Assembly: GCA_012798135.1 (NCBI GenBank)
Contig: JAAZNU010000039.1
Coordinates: forward strand, 1-64,000
DNA length: 64,000 nt
Reading direction: 5' to 3'
Source of the DNA: Veillonellaceae bacterium
Lineage (GTDB): Bacteria; Bacillota_C; Negativicutes; UBA1444
In this document: positions 16,704 through 26,959 of the stretch, in pieces
Layout of the letters: each line of letters opens with the position of its first letter
Numbering within the stretch: the stretch's first letter is position 1
Program-made: the position numbers and the translations under genes
The notes under the pieces: generated by a model
What the model saw: only the letters and a program-made list of their open reading frames with translations
Database searches by the model: none
Told to the model about the DNA's origin: nothing

Positions 16704-16705
16704 AC

Positions 16706-17422
16706 ATGCTGGAACTGCGTCAGGTCGTTGCCGGTTACGGCAATATACGGGCTTTGAAATCCGTTGATATAAAAATTCCGGCTGGTTCGGTCGTATCGCT
16801 AATCGGCGCCAATGGCGCCGGCAAAACAACCACCATGAAGGCAATCATGGGACTGTTGCCACTGGAAGCCGGTGAAATTTCGTTTCAGGGAAAGTCATTA
16901 AATAAAGTACCGGTCCACGAAATCGTTAGGCAAGGGATTGCCCTGGTGCCCGAAGGTCGCAGCATCCTGGCGCGGATGACCGTTCTGGAGAACCTGGAAA
17001 TGGGCGCTTACCAGCGTCGCGATAAACAGGAAGTTATACTGGATATTCAACATATATTTCAGCGTTTCCCAATCCTGGAGGAACGCCGGAACCAACTGGG
17101 AGGCACTCTGTCCGGCGGGCAGCAGCAAATGCTCGCGATCGGCCGGGCGTTGCTATCGCGCCCCAAACTATTGCTGTTGGATGAACCGTCCATGGGCTTG
17201 GCACCGTTGGTGGTAGCCGATATTTTTCAGGTAATTCGCGAGATTAGCCAAGGCGGTACTACGATTCTGCTGGTTGAGCAGAATGTCCGGCAGGCTTTGA
17301 AAATCGCCGATTATGCATATGTCATGGAAACCGGCAAGATCGTCTTGCATGGTCGCGCCGACATTATCCGTCACGATCCCCGGGTAATGGAAGCTTATCT
17401 CGGCGAACGGGCCGCGAGTTAA
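16706..17422 (+). CDS. livF: Branched-chain amino acid ABC transporter ATPase LivF
   Basis: A 238-residue ABC ATPase with Walker A G-A-N-G-A-G-K-T-T, signature L-S-G-G-Q-Q-Q-M-L-A-I-G-R-A-L, Walker B L-L-L-L-D-E-P-S-M-G-L-A-P and the LivF-typical V-P-E-G-R. It works as a heterodimer with LivG. AAGGAGG lies at the end of livG, nine bases before the ATG. It is the last gene of the operon before a strong terminator. Confidence 0.95.
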   Translation: MLELRQVVAGYGNIRALKSVDIKIPAGSVVSLIGANGAGKTTTMKAIMGLLPLEAGEISFQGKSLNKVPVHEIVRQGIALVPEGRSILARMTVLENLEMGAYQRRDKQEVILDIQHIFQRFPILEERRNQLGGTLSGGQQQMLAIGRALLSRPKLLLLDEPSMGLAPLVVADIFQVIREISQGGTTILLVEQNVRQALKIADYAYVMETGKIVLHGRADIIRHDPRVMEAYLGERAAS

Positions 17423-17448
17423 AATCATCCGAAATAGTCAAGATGATC

Positions 17449-17480
17449 GGAAAAATCCGGGTTCTTCCCGGATTTTTTTA
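17449..17480 (+). terminator. Rho-independent terminator of the liv operon
   Basis: Stem AAAAATCCGGG / CCCGGATTTTT around a five-base loop, ending in a run of seven T. Confidence 0.92.
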
Positions 17481-17501
17481 TGCTGCGCAAAAAACATATA
17501 G

Positions 17502-17529
17502 TTGACGAGTGCGGGAATTGGTATAATAA
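17502..17529 (+). promoter_or_regulatory. Probable metK promoter
   Basis: TTGACG at 17502-17507 and TAATAA at 17524-17529 with a 16-base spacer, in an AT-rich stretch 70 bases before metK. A TATAAT two bases earlier has a poor 14-base spacing. No S-box or other SAM riboswitch motif fits in the short leader. Confidence 0.5.
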
Positions 17530-17598
17530 TATACGGAACATTCCAATAAATCTGTTCATTGTGATCAGCCCAGCAAGCATCGCGGGGGGCGGGATTTC

Positions 17599-18777
17599 AT
17601 GAAAGTTTGGCAGTTTACGTCTGAATCCGTCACGGAAGGGCATCCTGATAAAATCTGCGATCAAATATCCGACGGAATTCTGGATTCCATCCTGGCTACA
17701 GACCCTTACGGCCGAGTTGCGTGTGAAACGTCGGTCAGTAGGGGTCTTGTCTTTGTTAGCGGTCAGATTTCCACGGCAAGTTGCATCGATATTCCCCAAG
17801 TCGCCCGCGATATACTCCGGCGCATCGGCTATATCCATACCGAATATGGCATCAATGGCAATGGCTGCTCGGTTCTGACCGGCCTCGACGGGCAGTCGGT
17901 CGATATCGCCATCGGGGTAAACAATTCCACTGAATATCGAAATGGTTCGCCGGATCCATTGGATTCCCTCGGTGCCGGCGATCAAGGCATGATGTTTGGG
18001 TTTGCTTGCCAAGAAACCCCTGAATTAATGCCGTTGCCGATCACTTTGGCTCACAAATTGGCGAAGCGTCTGGCGGAAGTGCGCAAATCCGGCGAGTTGA
18101 GCTATCTGCGACCGGACGGAAAAACACAGGTCACCGTTGAATATTGCGCTAATCGGCCGATTCGCCTGGCAGCGGTCATTGTTGCCTGCCAGCACGACGA
18201 AGATGTCTCGCAGGACCAAATCCATCCGGATATTCTCGAGAACGTGATTCGGGCAGTGATACCAGCCGATTTGCTGGACAGTCAGACAAAGTACTATGTG
18301 AATCCAACCGGGCGATTTGTGATCGGCGGACCGCAGGGGGATACCGGACTTACCGGAAAAAAGATCATTGTCGACACCTATGGCGGATATTCACGGCACG
18401 GCGGCGGGTCTTTCTCCGGCAAGGACCCAACCAAAGTGGATCGTTCAGCGAGCTATGCCGCGCGCTATGTCGCCAAAAACATTGTCGCCGCAGGACTCGC
18501 CGACAAGTGCGAAATTCAGCTGTCTTACGCGATTGGCGTGGCTCATCCGATTTCAGTCATGCTTGATACCTTCGGCACGAATAAAATCAGCGAAAACAGG
18601 ATCACAGATCTGGTCCGAGAAGTTTTCGATTTGCGACCAGCGGCGATTATCCGGCAGTTCGATTTGCGGCGGCCCATTTATTTGCCGGTTGCCTGTTACG
18701 GCCATTTTGGCCGGGATGACTTGGATCTGCCATGGGAAAAAACCGATATGGTTGATATTCTAAAATCCGAAGCATGA
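17599..18777 (+). CDS. metK: S-adenosylmethionine synthetase
   Basis: MetK makes S-adenosylmethionine from methionine and ATP. The 392-residue protein has the standard length and signatures: [10 protein letters not shown] near the start (ATP and metal binding), the flexible-loop region with [10 protein letters not shown], and [22 protein letters not shown] sequence near residue 270 (here with S-A-S-Y). GGGGGGCGGG precedes the ATG. An AmrS-like radical-SAM gene follows after 19 bases and may share the transcript. Confidence 0.97.
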   Translation: MKVWQFTSESVTEGHPDKICDQISDGILDSILATDPYGRVACETSVSRGLVFVSGQISTASCIDIPQVARDILRRIGYIHTEYGINGNGCSVLTGLDGQSVDIAIGVNNSTEYRNGSPDPLDSLGAGDQGMMFGFACQETPELMPLPITLAHKLAKRLAEVRKSGELSYLRPDGKTQVTVEYCANRPIRLAAVIVACQHDEDVSQDQIHPDILENVIRAVIPADLLDSQTKYYVNPTGRFVIGGPQGDTGLTGKKIIVDTYGGYSRHGGGSFSGKDPTKVDRSASYAARYVAKNIVAAGLADKCEIQLSYAIGVAHPISVMLDTFGTNKISENRITDLVREVFDLRPAAIIRQFDLRRPIYLPVACYGHFGRDDLDLPWEKTDMVDILKSEA

Positions 18778-18796
18778 GGAAAAGGCGGGGATCGCA

Positions 18797-19669
18797 ATGA
18801 AAGAGGCCTTGCTGTACGAAAAACTGGCTGAAGAAAAAGTAAAATGTGCTGTCTGCAACCATCGGTGCGTGATTGCCCCCGGACGGCGGGGAATCTGCGG
18901 AGTGCGGGAAAATCGTCAGGGAACGTTGTATGCTTTAAATTACGGCAAGTGCGTGGCGGCCCATGTCGACCCCATGGAGAAAAAGCCCCTGTATCATTTT
19001 TTGCCGCAAACCCGGATTTACTCCTTTGCCGCCGTTGGTTGCAATTTTCATTGCTTGTGGTGCCAGAACTGGGAGATTTCGCAAAGCCCCAAGCCGGACC
19101 GGCCGATTGAAGGAATCGAAATCACGCCGGCTGAACATGTGGAGCGGGCATTGGCGTATGCTTGCCCCTCAATCGCCTATACCTATTCCGAACCGACAAT
19201 CTTCCTGGAGTATGCGTTGGAGACCATGAAATTGGCCCGGGGAAAGGGCCTGAAAAATGTCTGGGTCACTAATGGATACATGTCTCATGAAACGCTGGAG
19301 TGCATCATTCCCTATCTGGATGCTGCCAATGTAGATTTCAAGGGTCCCAATGATCATGTTTACGAAAAATACTGCGGAGCCACCGCCGAGCCGATCATGG
19401 AAAATCTGAAAGCGCTCCAGGCTGCCGGCGTTCATCAAGAAATCACCACCTTAATCGTACCAGGCGTGAATGATCAAGCAGGCCAATTGGAAGTGATTGC
19501 CCAGTTTATCGCCACCGAACTCGGTGCCGACGTTCCCTGGCACGTAACCCGGTTCTTCCCTGCGTGGAAAATGTTGGATGTGGAAATAACGCCGCTGGCG
19601 ACTTTACAGTTGGCGAAAACGATCGGCAAACAGGCTGGATTGCGGTTCGTTCATGTTGGCAATGTTTGA
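18797..19669 (+). CDS. AmrS-like radical-SAM enzyme (AmmeMemoRadiSam family)
   Basis: A 290-residue radical-SAM protein of the pyruvate-formate-lyase-activase-like group. The N-terminal part has extra cysteines (C-A-V-C-N-H-R-C and G-I-C-G-V-R-E-N), then the cluster motif C-N-F-H-C-L-W-C (C-x3-C-x2-C) near residue 76. This layout is that of the AmmeMemoRadiSam-system enzyme, whose reaction is unknown. The usual partners (AMMECR1 and Memo domains) are not in the window. It follows metK closely. Confidence in family is good; function is open. Confidence 0.85.
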   Translation: MKEALLYEKLAEEKVKCAVCNHRCVIAPGRRGICGVRENRQGTLYALNYGKCVAAHVDPMEKKPLYHFLPQTRIYSFAAVGCNFHCLWCQNWEISQSPKPDRPIEGIEITPAEHVERALAYACPSIAYTYSEPTIFLEYALETMKLARGKGLKNVWVTNGYMSHETLECIIPYLDAANVDFKGPNDHVYEKYCGATAEPIMENLKALQAAGVHQEITTLIVPGVNDQAGQLEVIAQFIATELGADVPWHVTRFFPAWKMLDVEITPLATLQLAKTIGKQAGLRFVHVGNV

Positions 19670-19846
19670 GGAAGCAAAAAAATCATATGTTAATTTTCTG
19701 TAAACGGAGCAGGAAGATATTATCCATTCGCGAATTGGACTAAATAGGGAATCAATGGCATCAGCCGGCGCGTCCAGGAAGGGGGAACGGATTCGGACAA
19801 AAAACCGGCAACAAACGGGGGAAGAAGAAAAGAGGAGGATGGTTGT

Positions 19847-20749
19847 ATGAAACGGTTTACAGCTCTGTTTCTGGTTCTTATCCTAAGCCTCAGCGCCAGC
19901 GTCGTTTTCGCCAAAGGCGCGCCAAAACCGGCGGAAATGCTTCCCAACTATAATTACACTTTGACGGGATCCTTTGAAGTGAAAGGTCGGCAGGGTATTG
20001 CGACCGACGGAGAATTTTATTATGTTAGCGGCAGCAAAGCCCTGTACAAGTATGACAAAACCGGCAAACTGATTCTGGCTAATGAGAATCCGTTTGAAGG
20101 GTATGCGATTCCATCCAATCACATCGGTGATATCGATGTGTTTAACGGCGAAATTTTTGTAAGCGCCGAGAATTTCATGGATGGCGTAGGCAAAGACATT
20201 CAGATTGCCATTCACGATGCCGCTACGTTGAAACTGAAGAGAACTTTCCGGTTTGAGCCGTCCAGCGGCCAGGAAGAAGTGTCCGGGATTACTGTGGACC
20301 GTGATAAACGGACTGTCTGGATGTGTTCCTGGGTTGGCGAGGAAAGCGGCAGGTATCTCTATGAATACAGTCTGGATTCGGGCGCATATTTGCGTAAGAT
20401 CCATCTGCAGCCTGTTCCTCAGTGGGTACAGGGAGTTTTCTATTATAAAGGGGCCTTATATCTGACCGCCGACGACGGAACTGCCGATCTGGATGAACCG
20501 GACCATCTGTACCGGGTGAACGTGACCGACAAATCCTATGCCAGCGTGGTCCTGGAAAAATCTTTTACCCAAGTCAAGAAGCAAGGCGAGATTGAAGGTT
20601 TGACCGTAGATCCGACCACTAACGAACTGCTGGTGCTGTTCAACCGTGGCGCCCGCATTGTCCTTGGTATGGGCAAAGGACTTTATCCCGGCTATACCCG
20701 GGAAATTTCCGAAGTATATCGCTATAAAATGACTCCTTACCAAAAATAA
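19847..20749 (+). CDS. Secreted beta-propeller-like protein of unknown function
   Basis: A 300-residue protein with a clear Sec signal peptide (cleavage after V-F-A near residue 23). The mature part is a series of four-stranded-like repeats with motifs such as Q-G-I-A-T-D-G-E-F-Y-Y-V and S-G-I-T-V-D-R-D-K-R-T-V, suggesting a six-bladed propeller in the periplasm or outside the cell. The acidic loops could bind calcium. AGGAGG lies eleven bases before the ATG. No specific family is recognised. It stands alone between the metK pair and priA, with a terminator behind. Confidence 0.65.
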   Translation: MKRFTALFLVLILSLSASVVFAKGAPKPAEMLPNYNYTLTGSFEVKGRQGIATDGEFYYVSGSKALYKYDKTGKLILANENPFEGYAIPSNHIGDIDVFNGEIFVSAENFMDGVGKDIQIAIHDAATLKLKRTFRFEPSSGQEEVSGITVDRDKRTVWMCSWVGEESGRYLYEYSLDSGAYLRKIHLQPVPQWVQGVFYYKGALYLTADDGTADLDEPDHLYRVNVTDKSYASVVLEKSFTQVKKQGEIEGLTVDPTTNELLVLFNRGARIVLGMGKGLYPGYTREISEVYRYKMTPYQK

Positions 20750-20775
20750 TCTTCATATTCACAGTATATCCACGG

Positions 20776-20811
20776 AAAGGTCGACAGTTGCCGCTGCCGG
20801 CCTTTTATTTT
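20776..20811 (+). terminator. Terminator after the beta-propeller gene
   Basis: AAAGGTCG pairs with CGGCCTTT (one G-U pair) around a 14-base loop and is followed by TTTATTTT, 27 bases after the stop. Confidence 0.7.
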
Positions 20812-20929
20812 ACGAAATCCATGTTTGACCGAGAGCAGGAAAAATTCGACCGGAGGCCGAAAATACAAAAGATTGGCGTTGACTGAGAGAGTACGCCCAA
20901 ATACTGGCGTTTGGGAAAGTAGTGGAAAC

Positions 20930-23338
20930 GTGCTGAAAATTGCGGAAGTGTGTATCAATATCCAGGTCAGCGCTTTGCGTCGGCCTTTTTCGTATGCCAT
21001 CCCGGCGGAATTTTCTTTTTTAAAATTCGGCTGGCGGGTAATCGTACCGTTTGGCGCCAATGCCGTCGAAGGATTCGTCCTGGACGTTCGGGACGCTTCA
21101 CCGGGGGAAGATCCGTCCCTGTTGAAGCCGATACAAGATGTACCGGACGCCGATGCCTGGTTTGACGAGGAGATGCTGTCTACCGCCCAATGGCTTAGCG
21201 ACTATTATGTCTGCTCCCTGGCCGAAGCGCTGCGATTGTTTATTCCCGGAAAATCCGGCATCCGTTCGGAACCTTATTATGAGGTCCAGGTCGGACAGGA
21301 TTCGGTTATAGGGTCTGGGGAAATTTACGAATATGTTCGTCAAAAAGGGCCTGTGGGATATAATCGGTTGCGCGCCGAATTTGGCGCCGAGTGCCGGGCG
21401 GAACTGGCGGATCTGGTCCGCCGAGGCGCGTTGCTTTCCCGCCGGCAGGCCCGGCCGCGCACCGGGGAGAAGTGGGAACGACGAGTTTGTCTGGCGAAGG
21501 ATCTTGCTGCGGTTCGCACCGCTTTGCAGAAGTGGCGCGGTAAGCCGGCCCAAAAGCGGTTGTTGGAACGATTGCTCGATGCGGATAGCTTGCCGATATC
21601 AGGGAAGCCGAACGGTGTGACCTGGGATGGGGCAGCAAAAGCGTTGGCGGCCGAGGGCTGGATTCGTGAAGAAAAAATTCGGGTTCAGCGCGACAGTTAT
21701 TGCGATATCAGCGGAAACTGCCCGCCGGTTCGGGCTACAGCCGCACAACAAAATGCCTTGCAAGAAATTTTTCCGTCGATTCGGAACCGGCTGGCCAAGA
21801 CTTTTTTGTTGCATGGAGTCACTGGCAGCGGCAAGACCGAGGTATATCTGCAGGCGGCGGCGCAGGCGTTGGCATTGCAGCAACAAGTGTTGGTATTGAT
21901 TCCGGAAATCGCCCAGACCGGTCAAGTATTGCAACGGTTCAAAGCAAGATTCGGTTCAGCTGTCGCTGTCATTCACAGTCGCTTGTCTGTGGCGGAGCGC
22001 CGGGATGTTTGGGACGGCTTTCGCAGCGGCGAGGTCCGGATCGTCATTGGCACCCGCTCGGCCTTGTTTTTGCCGGGCGCCGGGCTGGGGTTGATTATTA
22101 TCGATGAAGAGCACGAATTCACTTATAAACAGGAGGAATCGCCGCGTTATCATGTTCGGGATACCGCCCTTCACCGGGCGGCGACCTTGAATGCCACCGT
22201 ACTGTTGGGCAGCGCCACGCCGGCCATTGAATCCTATCATTGCACCATGACTGGACGATACGAATTGCTGGAGCTCCCGGAGCGGGTCGACGGTTGCAGT
22301 TTGCCGACAGTGGCGGTCGTGGACATGCGGGAAGAGTTAAAAGCCGGTCGTCGAAGCGTTCTCTCCGAACCACTGGTCCAGTTGCTGCGGGAAACCAAAG
22401 ATAAGGGAGAACAATCCATTCTATTGCTCAACCGACGCGGCCATTCCACCTTCGTGATGTGTCGGGAGTGCGGTCACGTAATGCGGTGCACCCATTGCAG
22501 CGTACCTTTGGTATATCATATGCAGGGTGGTCAACTACGCTGCCATTATTGCGATTCCGTTCATCCCGTCCCGACAGTTTGTCCTGTTTGCCACAGCAAA
22601 TATATCCGTTACTTTGGTGCTGGAACCCAACGTCTGGAAGAGGAGTTGTCCACGTTGCTGCCTGGCGTTCGCCTGACCCGGATGGACCAGGACACCACTC
22701 GCGGCAAAATGGGCCATGACCGCCTGCTGGACAACTTTCGCGCCGGTCGGTCGGATATTCTGCTGGGAACGCAGATGGTCGCCAAAGGCCATGATATCGC
22801 CAACGTGACGGCAGTCGGCATCCTGGCCGCTGATTCCGCATTAAATTTGCCGGATTTTCGGGCATCGGAACGATCCTTCGCCCTGGTGATGCAGGCCGCC
22901 GGTCGAGCCGGCCGTGGCAGCAAACACGGCCGGGTTGTTGTCCAGACCTATCATCCGGAGCACTATGCATTGCAGGCCGGAATCGCGCAGGATTACGCTT
23001 CATTTTACAACCGGGAAATTTTGTTTCGAAAACAACTGAACTATCCGCCGTATGTCCAGTTTATCAAGCTGACCACCACTGGCCGTGACGAGTCCCGGAC
23101 CATACAAATGGCGGAGGAAATGGCTGTTCATTTGCAATCCCGCTTCGCCCGCCTGTCCGAGCCGGTCGAAATTATCGGACCGTTTGCGGCAGCCGTTTCC
23201 AAAATTGGTGACCAGTTTCGCGTCCATATTTTGTTGCGCGGCGCCAACTTAGCCGCAGCCAAAACAATATTGGTGGAGTCCGGCATTGCCGTTGCACGCG
23301 ATGTGACCATTGATGTGGACCCGCTGGGGATGTTGTAG
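20930..23338 (+). CDS. priA: Primosomal protein N', replication-restart helicase PriA
   Basis: PriA reloads the replisome at stalled forks. The protein (802 residues from the GTG at 20930) has the N-terminal 3'-DNA-end-binding domain, Walker [11 protein letters not shown] near 290, the D-E-E-H box with the aromatic-rich loop ([10 protein letters not shown]), eight zinc-binding cysteines in C-x2-C pairs (about residues 512-555) and a C-terminal domain. The frame is open to a TTG at 20825, but homologues start close to the GTG (L-K-I-A-E-V). It opens a long plus-strand run; def follows 79 bases later. Confidence 0.95.
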   Translation: MLKIAEVCINIQVSALRRPFSYAIPAEFSFLKFGWRVIVPFGANAVEGFVLDVRDASPGEDPSLLKPIQDVPDADAWFDEEMLSTAQWLSDYYVCSLAEALRLFIPGKSGIRSEPYYEVQVGQDSVIGSGEIYEYVRQKGPVGYNRLRAEFGAECRAELADLVRRGALLSRRQARPRTGEKWERRVCLAKDLAAVRTALQKWRGKPAQKRLLERLLDADSLPISGKPNGVTWDGAAKALAAEGWIREEKIRVQRDSYCDISGNCPPVRATAAQQNALQEIFPSIRNRLAKTFLLHGVTGSGKTEVYLQAAAQALALQQQVLVLIPEIAQTGQVLQRFKARFGSAVAVIHSRLSVAERRDVWDGFRSGEVRIVIGTRSALFLPGAGLGLIIIDEEHEFTYKQEESPRYHVRDTALHRAATLNATVLLGSATPAIESYHCTMTGRYELLELPERVDGCSLPTVAVVDMREELKAGRRSVLSEPLVQLLRETKDKGEQSILLLNRRGHSTFVMCRECGHVMRCTHCSVPLVYHMQGGQLRCHYCDSVHPVPTVCPVCHSKYIRYFGAGTQRLEEELSTLLPGVRLTRMDQDTTRGKMGHDRLLDNFRAGRSDILLGTQMVAKGHDIANVTAVGILAADSALNLPDFRASERSFALVMQAAGRAGRGSKHGRVVVQTYHPEHYALQAGIAQDYASFYNREILFRKQLNYPPYVQFIKLTTTGRDESRTIQMAEEMAVHLQSRFARLSEPVEIIGPFAAAVSKIGDQFRVHILLRGANLAAAKTILVESGIAVARDVTIDVDPLGML

Positions 23339-23417
23339 ATTTTTGGTTCGTGGTGTTTTCCCGTTGCGTGTGGTAAAATTTAATTTGAATCAACTTTTGC
23401 TATATGGGAGGCTGGCC

Positions 23418-23879
23418 ATGTCGGTTCTTGATATACGCCGCGCCGGGGATCCGGTACTGAAAGAAAAAGCGAAGCCGGTCGATAAAATAACCAAGACTGT
23501 ACGCTTATTGCTCGACAATATGGCACAGACGATGCTAAACGCGGATGGGGTGGGATTGGCCGCACCACAGGTCGGCGTTTCGCTGCGGGTGATCGTGGTT
23601 GATGTCGGCGAAGGGCTTATTGAATTGATCAATCCAGTTATTGTCGATTCTGAGGGGTGCGAAACCGGAACGGAGGGGTGCCTCAGCGTTCCAGGCATGT
23701 ATGGTGAAGTGGAGCGTTACACCACTGTTTCCGTTCAAGGACTGGATCGCCACGGAAACCTGAATTCCGTGCAAGGTTCCGGACTTTTGGCCAGGGCTTT
23801 GCAGCATGAAATCGACCATTTGGATGGCGTTTTGTTTGTCGAGCGCGCTAAGTCCGTATTTCGGGAGCGAAAGGAATGA
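23418..23879 (+). CDS. def: Peptide deformylase
   Basis: Removes the formyl group from nascent N-terminal methionine. The 153-residue protein carries all three metal/active-site motifs: [13 protein letters not shown] and H-E-I-D-H. The ATG at 23418 is chosen because GGGAGG precedes it and it gives the usual length. It overlaps fmt by ATGA, the classical def-fmt pair. Confidence 0.96.
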   Translation: MSVLDIRRAGDPVLKEKAKPVDKITKTVRLLLDNMAQTMLNADGVGLAAPQVGVSLRVIVVDVGEGLIELINPVIVDSEGCETGTEGCLSVPGMYGEVERYTTVSVQGLDRHGNLNSVQGSGLLARALQHEIDHLDGVLFVERAKSVFRERKE

Positions 23880-24814
23880 CCGCCGGTCGGGTTGTATTTA
23901 TGGGAACGCCGGATTTCGCGGTCCCATGCCTGCAGGCCATTGTTGCCGCAGGCTATGAGGTCTGCGGTGTTGTCAGTCAGCCGGACCGCCCAAAAGGACG
24001 AGGCCGCAAGCTGGCGCCGTCGCCGGTTAAGGAAGCCGCGATGGCGTTAGGTTTGCCGGTAGTCACAGTTGAGCGGGTGAAAGAGCCCGCCTTTTTATCG
24101 CAACTTCGTGATTGGGCGCCGGATGTGGCAGTGGTGGTCGCCTTTGGTCAAATCCTGCCGGAATCGGTTTTACAGACTCCGAGGTTTGGCTGTATCAACG
24201 TTCATGCGTCTTTATTGCCGAAATACCGAGGCGCGGCGCCAATCCATCGCGTTCTGATCGAGGGGGAACCCCGCACGGGCGTTACGACGATGCAAATGGA
24301 TCGCGGCATGGATACCGGCGATATTTTATTGATGGAAGCCGTCGAGATCACGCCGGACATGACGACGGGGCAGCTACACGATATTCTGAGCGAACTGGGA
24401 TCACGATTGATTGTGCGCACTCTGGCGGCGGCCTTTGCCGGTACGCTACGGCCGATTCCGCAGGATTCCGGGCAGGCGAGTTATGCTCCCATGCTGGATC
24501 GGGCCCTGGAACGAATTGACTGGCAAAAATCGGCGCAACAGATCCATAATCTCGTACGCGGTCTGAACCCTTGGCCGGGGGCTTACTGTATCTGTGATGA
24601 TTTGACATTGAAAATTTGGCGTACGATAGTGATTCCGTACCACGGGACATTAACGCCGGGACGAATTCATGCGGTTACGCCCACTGGGCTGGTGGTAGAG
24701 ACCGGACAGGATCTGCTCGAACTGCAGGAAGTGCAGCCGGAATGCAAGCGACGCATGGGCGCACGCGACTGCGCCTGCGGCTACTGTCTGATACCCGGCG
24801 CTATTCTGCATTAG
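23876..24814 (+). CDS. fmt: Methionyl-tRNA formyltransferase
   Basis: Formylates initiator Met-tRNA using 10-formyl-tetrahydrofolate. The 312-residue protein has F-M-G-T-P-D-F-A near the start and the formyltransferase core F-G-Q-I-L-P and [16 protein letters not shown]. The OB-like C-terminal domain binds tRNA. It is translationally coupled to def (ATGA) and followed after nine bases by a DUF116 gene. Confidence 0.96.
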   Translation: MTAGRVVFMGTPDFAVPCLQAIVAAGYEVCGVVSQPDRPKGRGRKLAPSPVKEAAMALGLPVVTVERVKEPAFLSQLRDWAPDVAVVVAFGQILPESVLQTPRFGCINVHASLLPKYRGAAPIHRVLIEGEPRTGVTTMQMDRGMDTGDILLMEAVEITPDMTTGQLHDILSELGSRLIVRTLAAAFAGTLRPIPQDSGQASYAPMLDRALERIDWQKSAQQIHNLVRGLNPWPGAYCICDDLTLKIWRTIVIPYHGTLTPGRIHAVTPTGLVVETGQDLLELQEVQPECKRRMGARDCACGYCLIPGAILH

Positions 24815-24823
24815 GAGAACGAA

Positions 24824-25609
24824 ATGCATCTGGAAATTTCCGCGCGCCCCAAAAAAAGATTGTTTTTGGCGCTGATTCTGGTCAGCCTGCTCCTAGCCGT
24901 TCTATCCACGGTCGGGATATGGGCCGTCAGCGTGCCGGGATTGACTGATATCAGCCGCTATTTGCCGATTATCCTCGGTGTGTTGATCGGCGCCGTCGCC
25001 TTGATAGCGTTAGGCGGGATCGCCGGCATCGTTTTTGCGATTCTGGGCTTTCACACGCCGCGTTTCTTTCTTGGGCAGGCATGGTCTGTCATCAATCTGT
25101 TTTTTCCCATGGCCATCCGGATTGGTAAACTACTGGACATTGAAAAAGAAACGGTGGAGCGTTCCTTTATCGAAGTCAGCAATCATCTGGTCCGACAAAA
25201 ACTGGTCAGGGTCAAGCCGGAGCGACTTCTCATTCTCAGTCCCCACTGCATTCAAAAAGACACCTGTCCCCACAAAATAACCCGCAATGTTTATAACTGC
25301 AAGCGCTGCGGACAATGTCCGGTCCACGATTTACTGACATTGACGGAAAAATATGGCGTAAATCTGGCGGTGGTCACCGGCGGCACCCTTGCACGCAACG
25401 TGTTGAAGAATCTCCGTCCGCAGGCGGTTTTAGCCATTGCTTGTGAACGCGACCTGACCAGCGGAATTCAGGATGTATTCCCGCTGCCGGTTATCGGGGT
25501 GTTGAACCAGCGCCCGTTTGGTCCCTGTTTCAATACCCGCATCGATATTCAGCAAGTTGACGCCATTCTGCGGGAAATGGTAGAACAGCGGGAAGTGAAA
25601 AACTCATGA
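24824..25609 (+). CDS. DUF116 membrane protein with cysteine-rich domain
   Basis: A 261-residue protein with two N-terminal membrane helices (about 13-37 and 43-70) and a cytosolic DUF116 domain. That domain contains C-I-Q-K-D-T-C, C-K-R-C-G-Q-C and further cysteines (A-C-E-R-D; G-P-C-F-N), suggesting a metal or iron-sulfur site. It sits between fmt and rsmB, where related Firmicutes also keep it, and overlaps rsmB by ATGA. The biochemical function is unknown; position suggests a link to translation or to the envelope. Confidence 0.85.
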   Translation: MHLEISARPKKRLFLALILVSLLLAVLSTVGIWAVSVPGLTDISRYLPIILGVLIGAVALIALGGIAGIVFAILGFHTPRFFLGQAWSVINLFFPMAIRIGKLLDIEKETVERSFIEVSNHLVRQKLVRVKPERLLILSPHCIQKDTCPHKITRNVYNCKRCGQCPVHDLLTLTEKYGVNLAVVTGGTLARNVLKNLRPQAVLAIACERDLTSGIQDVFPLPVIGVLNQRPFGPCFNTRIDIQQVDAILREMVEQREVKNS

Positions 25610-26958
25610 GTCGCCTTGGACACTCATCACGCTCCTTGGCGTTGGAGGTTTTACAGGACGTCTTTCGGGATGGCGCATACGCCAATATTTCATTGTCCCG
25701 GCGCCTGAAAGAATCCCAATTATCGCCGCTGGACCGTCGTTTTTCCACGGAACTGGTTTATGGAACCATTAAAGCTTGCGGAACGCTGGACTGGATTTTG
25801 AGCCATTATATAAAAAAGCCGTTAAAACAGACAGATGATTTGGTGGTCAATATTTTACGTCTGGGCCTCTATCAGCTGTATTTTTTGGACCGAGTCCCGG
25901 ATTCCGCCGCTGTCAACGAGTCGGTCAACCTGGCAAAGACCTTTGCCCATCCCGGCGCCAGCGGTTTTGTCAATGCCGTGTTGCGTTCGGCGTTGCGGGA
26001 ACCGGAACGGGTGCGCTATCCCAGTCTGACCAAAGATCCGGTCCGCCACATCGCCTTGCGCGAATTTCATCCGGAATGGCTGGTCCGGCGCTGGCTGGCG
26101 GCATTGGGAACGGAGGAAACGTTGGCTTTATGCCGCTTCGATAACACGAGCCCGCCGCTTTCGTTACGCACCAACACCTTACGGACGACCCGGGAAGACT
26201 TGCTGCAAAAACTGACCGATTCCGGAACGACCGCCGAAGCTTCCGTCTGGGCTCCCGAAGGAATAGTCTGCAGTCGTCTGGGTGACGATCCTTTGCAGTT
26301 TTTACGGGAAGGTTTATGTCAGGCCCAGGATGAAAGTTCGATGCTGGTGGGGCATGTTGTGGCGCCCCTCCCAGGTGAATTCATTATTGACGCCTGCGCC
26401 GCTCCCGGCGGTAAAACCACACATCTGGCAGCCTTAATGCAAAACCGGGGACGCATTTTGGCGCTGGATATTCACCCTCACAAAATCGCTTTGATCCAAG
26501 AAAACCAGAAACGTCTGGGACTGAACATCATTGAGGCCAGGCAGGCCGACGCCACGGAATTGCATCTAGACTATTCCGGTCAGGCCGACCGGGTTTTGGT
26601 CGATGCGCCATGCTCGGGACTGGGGGTGCTGCGCCGGCGGCCGGATGCGCGCTGGCGAAAGGAAGCCTCCCTTGCCGAATTGCCTCCGTTACAGCTGAAG
26701 ATTTTGGCCAGCGCCGCCCAATGCGTTAAGCGCGGTGGCGTTTTGGTGTATAGCACCTGCACGCTGGAAGAAGCCGAAAATTCGGCGGTGGTTCAGCGGT
26801 TTTTGGCAGAGAATCCTGACTTTATGCTGGATCATGCCGGCAGTTATCTGCCCCGGCCGCGACCGGAAGATTTGGTTACACTTTGGCCCCAGCGGGACGG
26901 AACGGACGGTTTTTTCATTGCCAGAATGACGCGTAGCGCGGAAGGTGTTGCATTATAA
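25606..26958 (+). CDS. rsmB: 16S rRNA m5C967 methyltransferase
   Basis: A 450-residue enzyme with an N-terminal NusB-like RNA-binding domain (residues 1-140) and a C-terminal Rossmann methyltransferase domain. SAM motif A-C-A-A-P-G-G-K-T-T, catalytic P-C-S-G-L-G and S-T-C-T-L-E cysteines are present. It methylates cytosine 967 of 16S rRNA. It is coupled by ATGA to the DUF116 gene and followed one base later by rlmN. Confidence 0.95.
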   Translation: MSRLGHSSRSLALEVLQDVFRDGAYANISLSRRLKESQLSPLDRRFSTELVYGTIKACGTLDWILSHYIKKPLKQTDDLVVNILRLGLYQLYFLDRVPDSAAVNESVNLAKTFAHPGASGFVNAVLRSALREPERVRYPSLTKDPVRHIALREFHPEWLVRRWLAALGTEETLALCRFDNTSPPLSLRTNTLRTTREDLLQKLTDSGTTAEASVWAPEGIVCSRLGDDPLQFLREGLCQAQDESSMLVGHVVAPLPGEFIIDACAAPGGKTTHLAALMQNRGRILALDIHPHKIALIQENQKRLGLNIIEARQADATELHLDYSGQADRVLVDAPCSGLGVLRRRPDARWRKEASLAELPPLQLKILASAAQCVKRGGVLVYSTCTLEEAENSAVVQRFLAENPDFMLDHAGSYLPRPRPEDLVTLWPQRDGTDGFFIARMTRSAEGVAL

Positions 26959-26959
26959 T

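Noticed and set aside
17481..17598. SAM riboswitch before metK
   Set aside because: The leader from the likely promoter is about 65 bases, too short for an S-box aptamer, and no S-box motifs are seen.
19755..19850. A 31-codon reading frame ending in ATGA overlap with the propeller gene
   Set aside because: Basic, low-complexity product and no good ribosome binding site; the purine-rich stretch is better explained as leader of the next gene.
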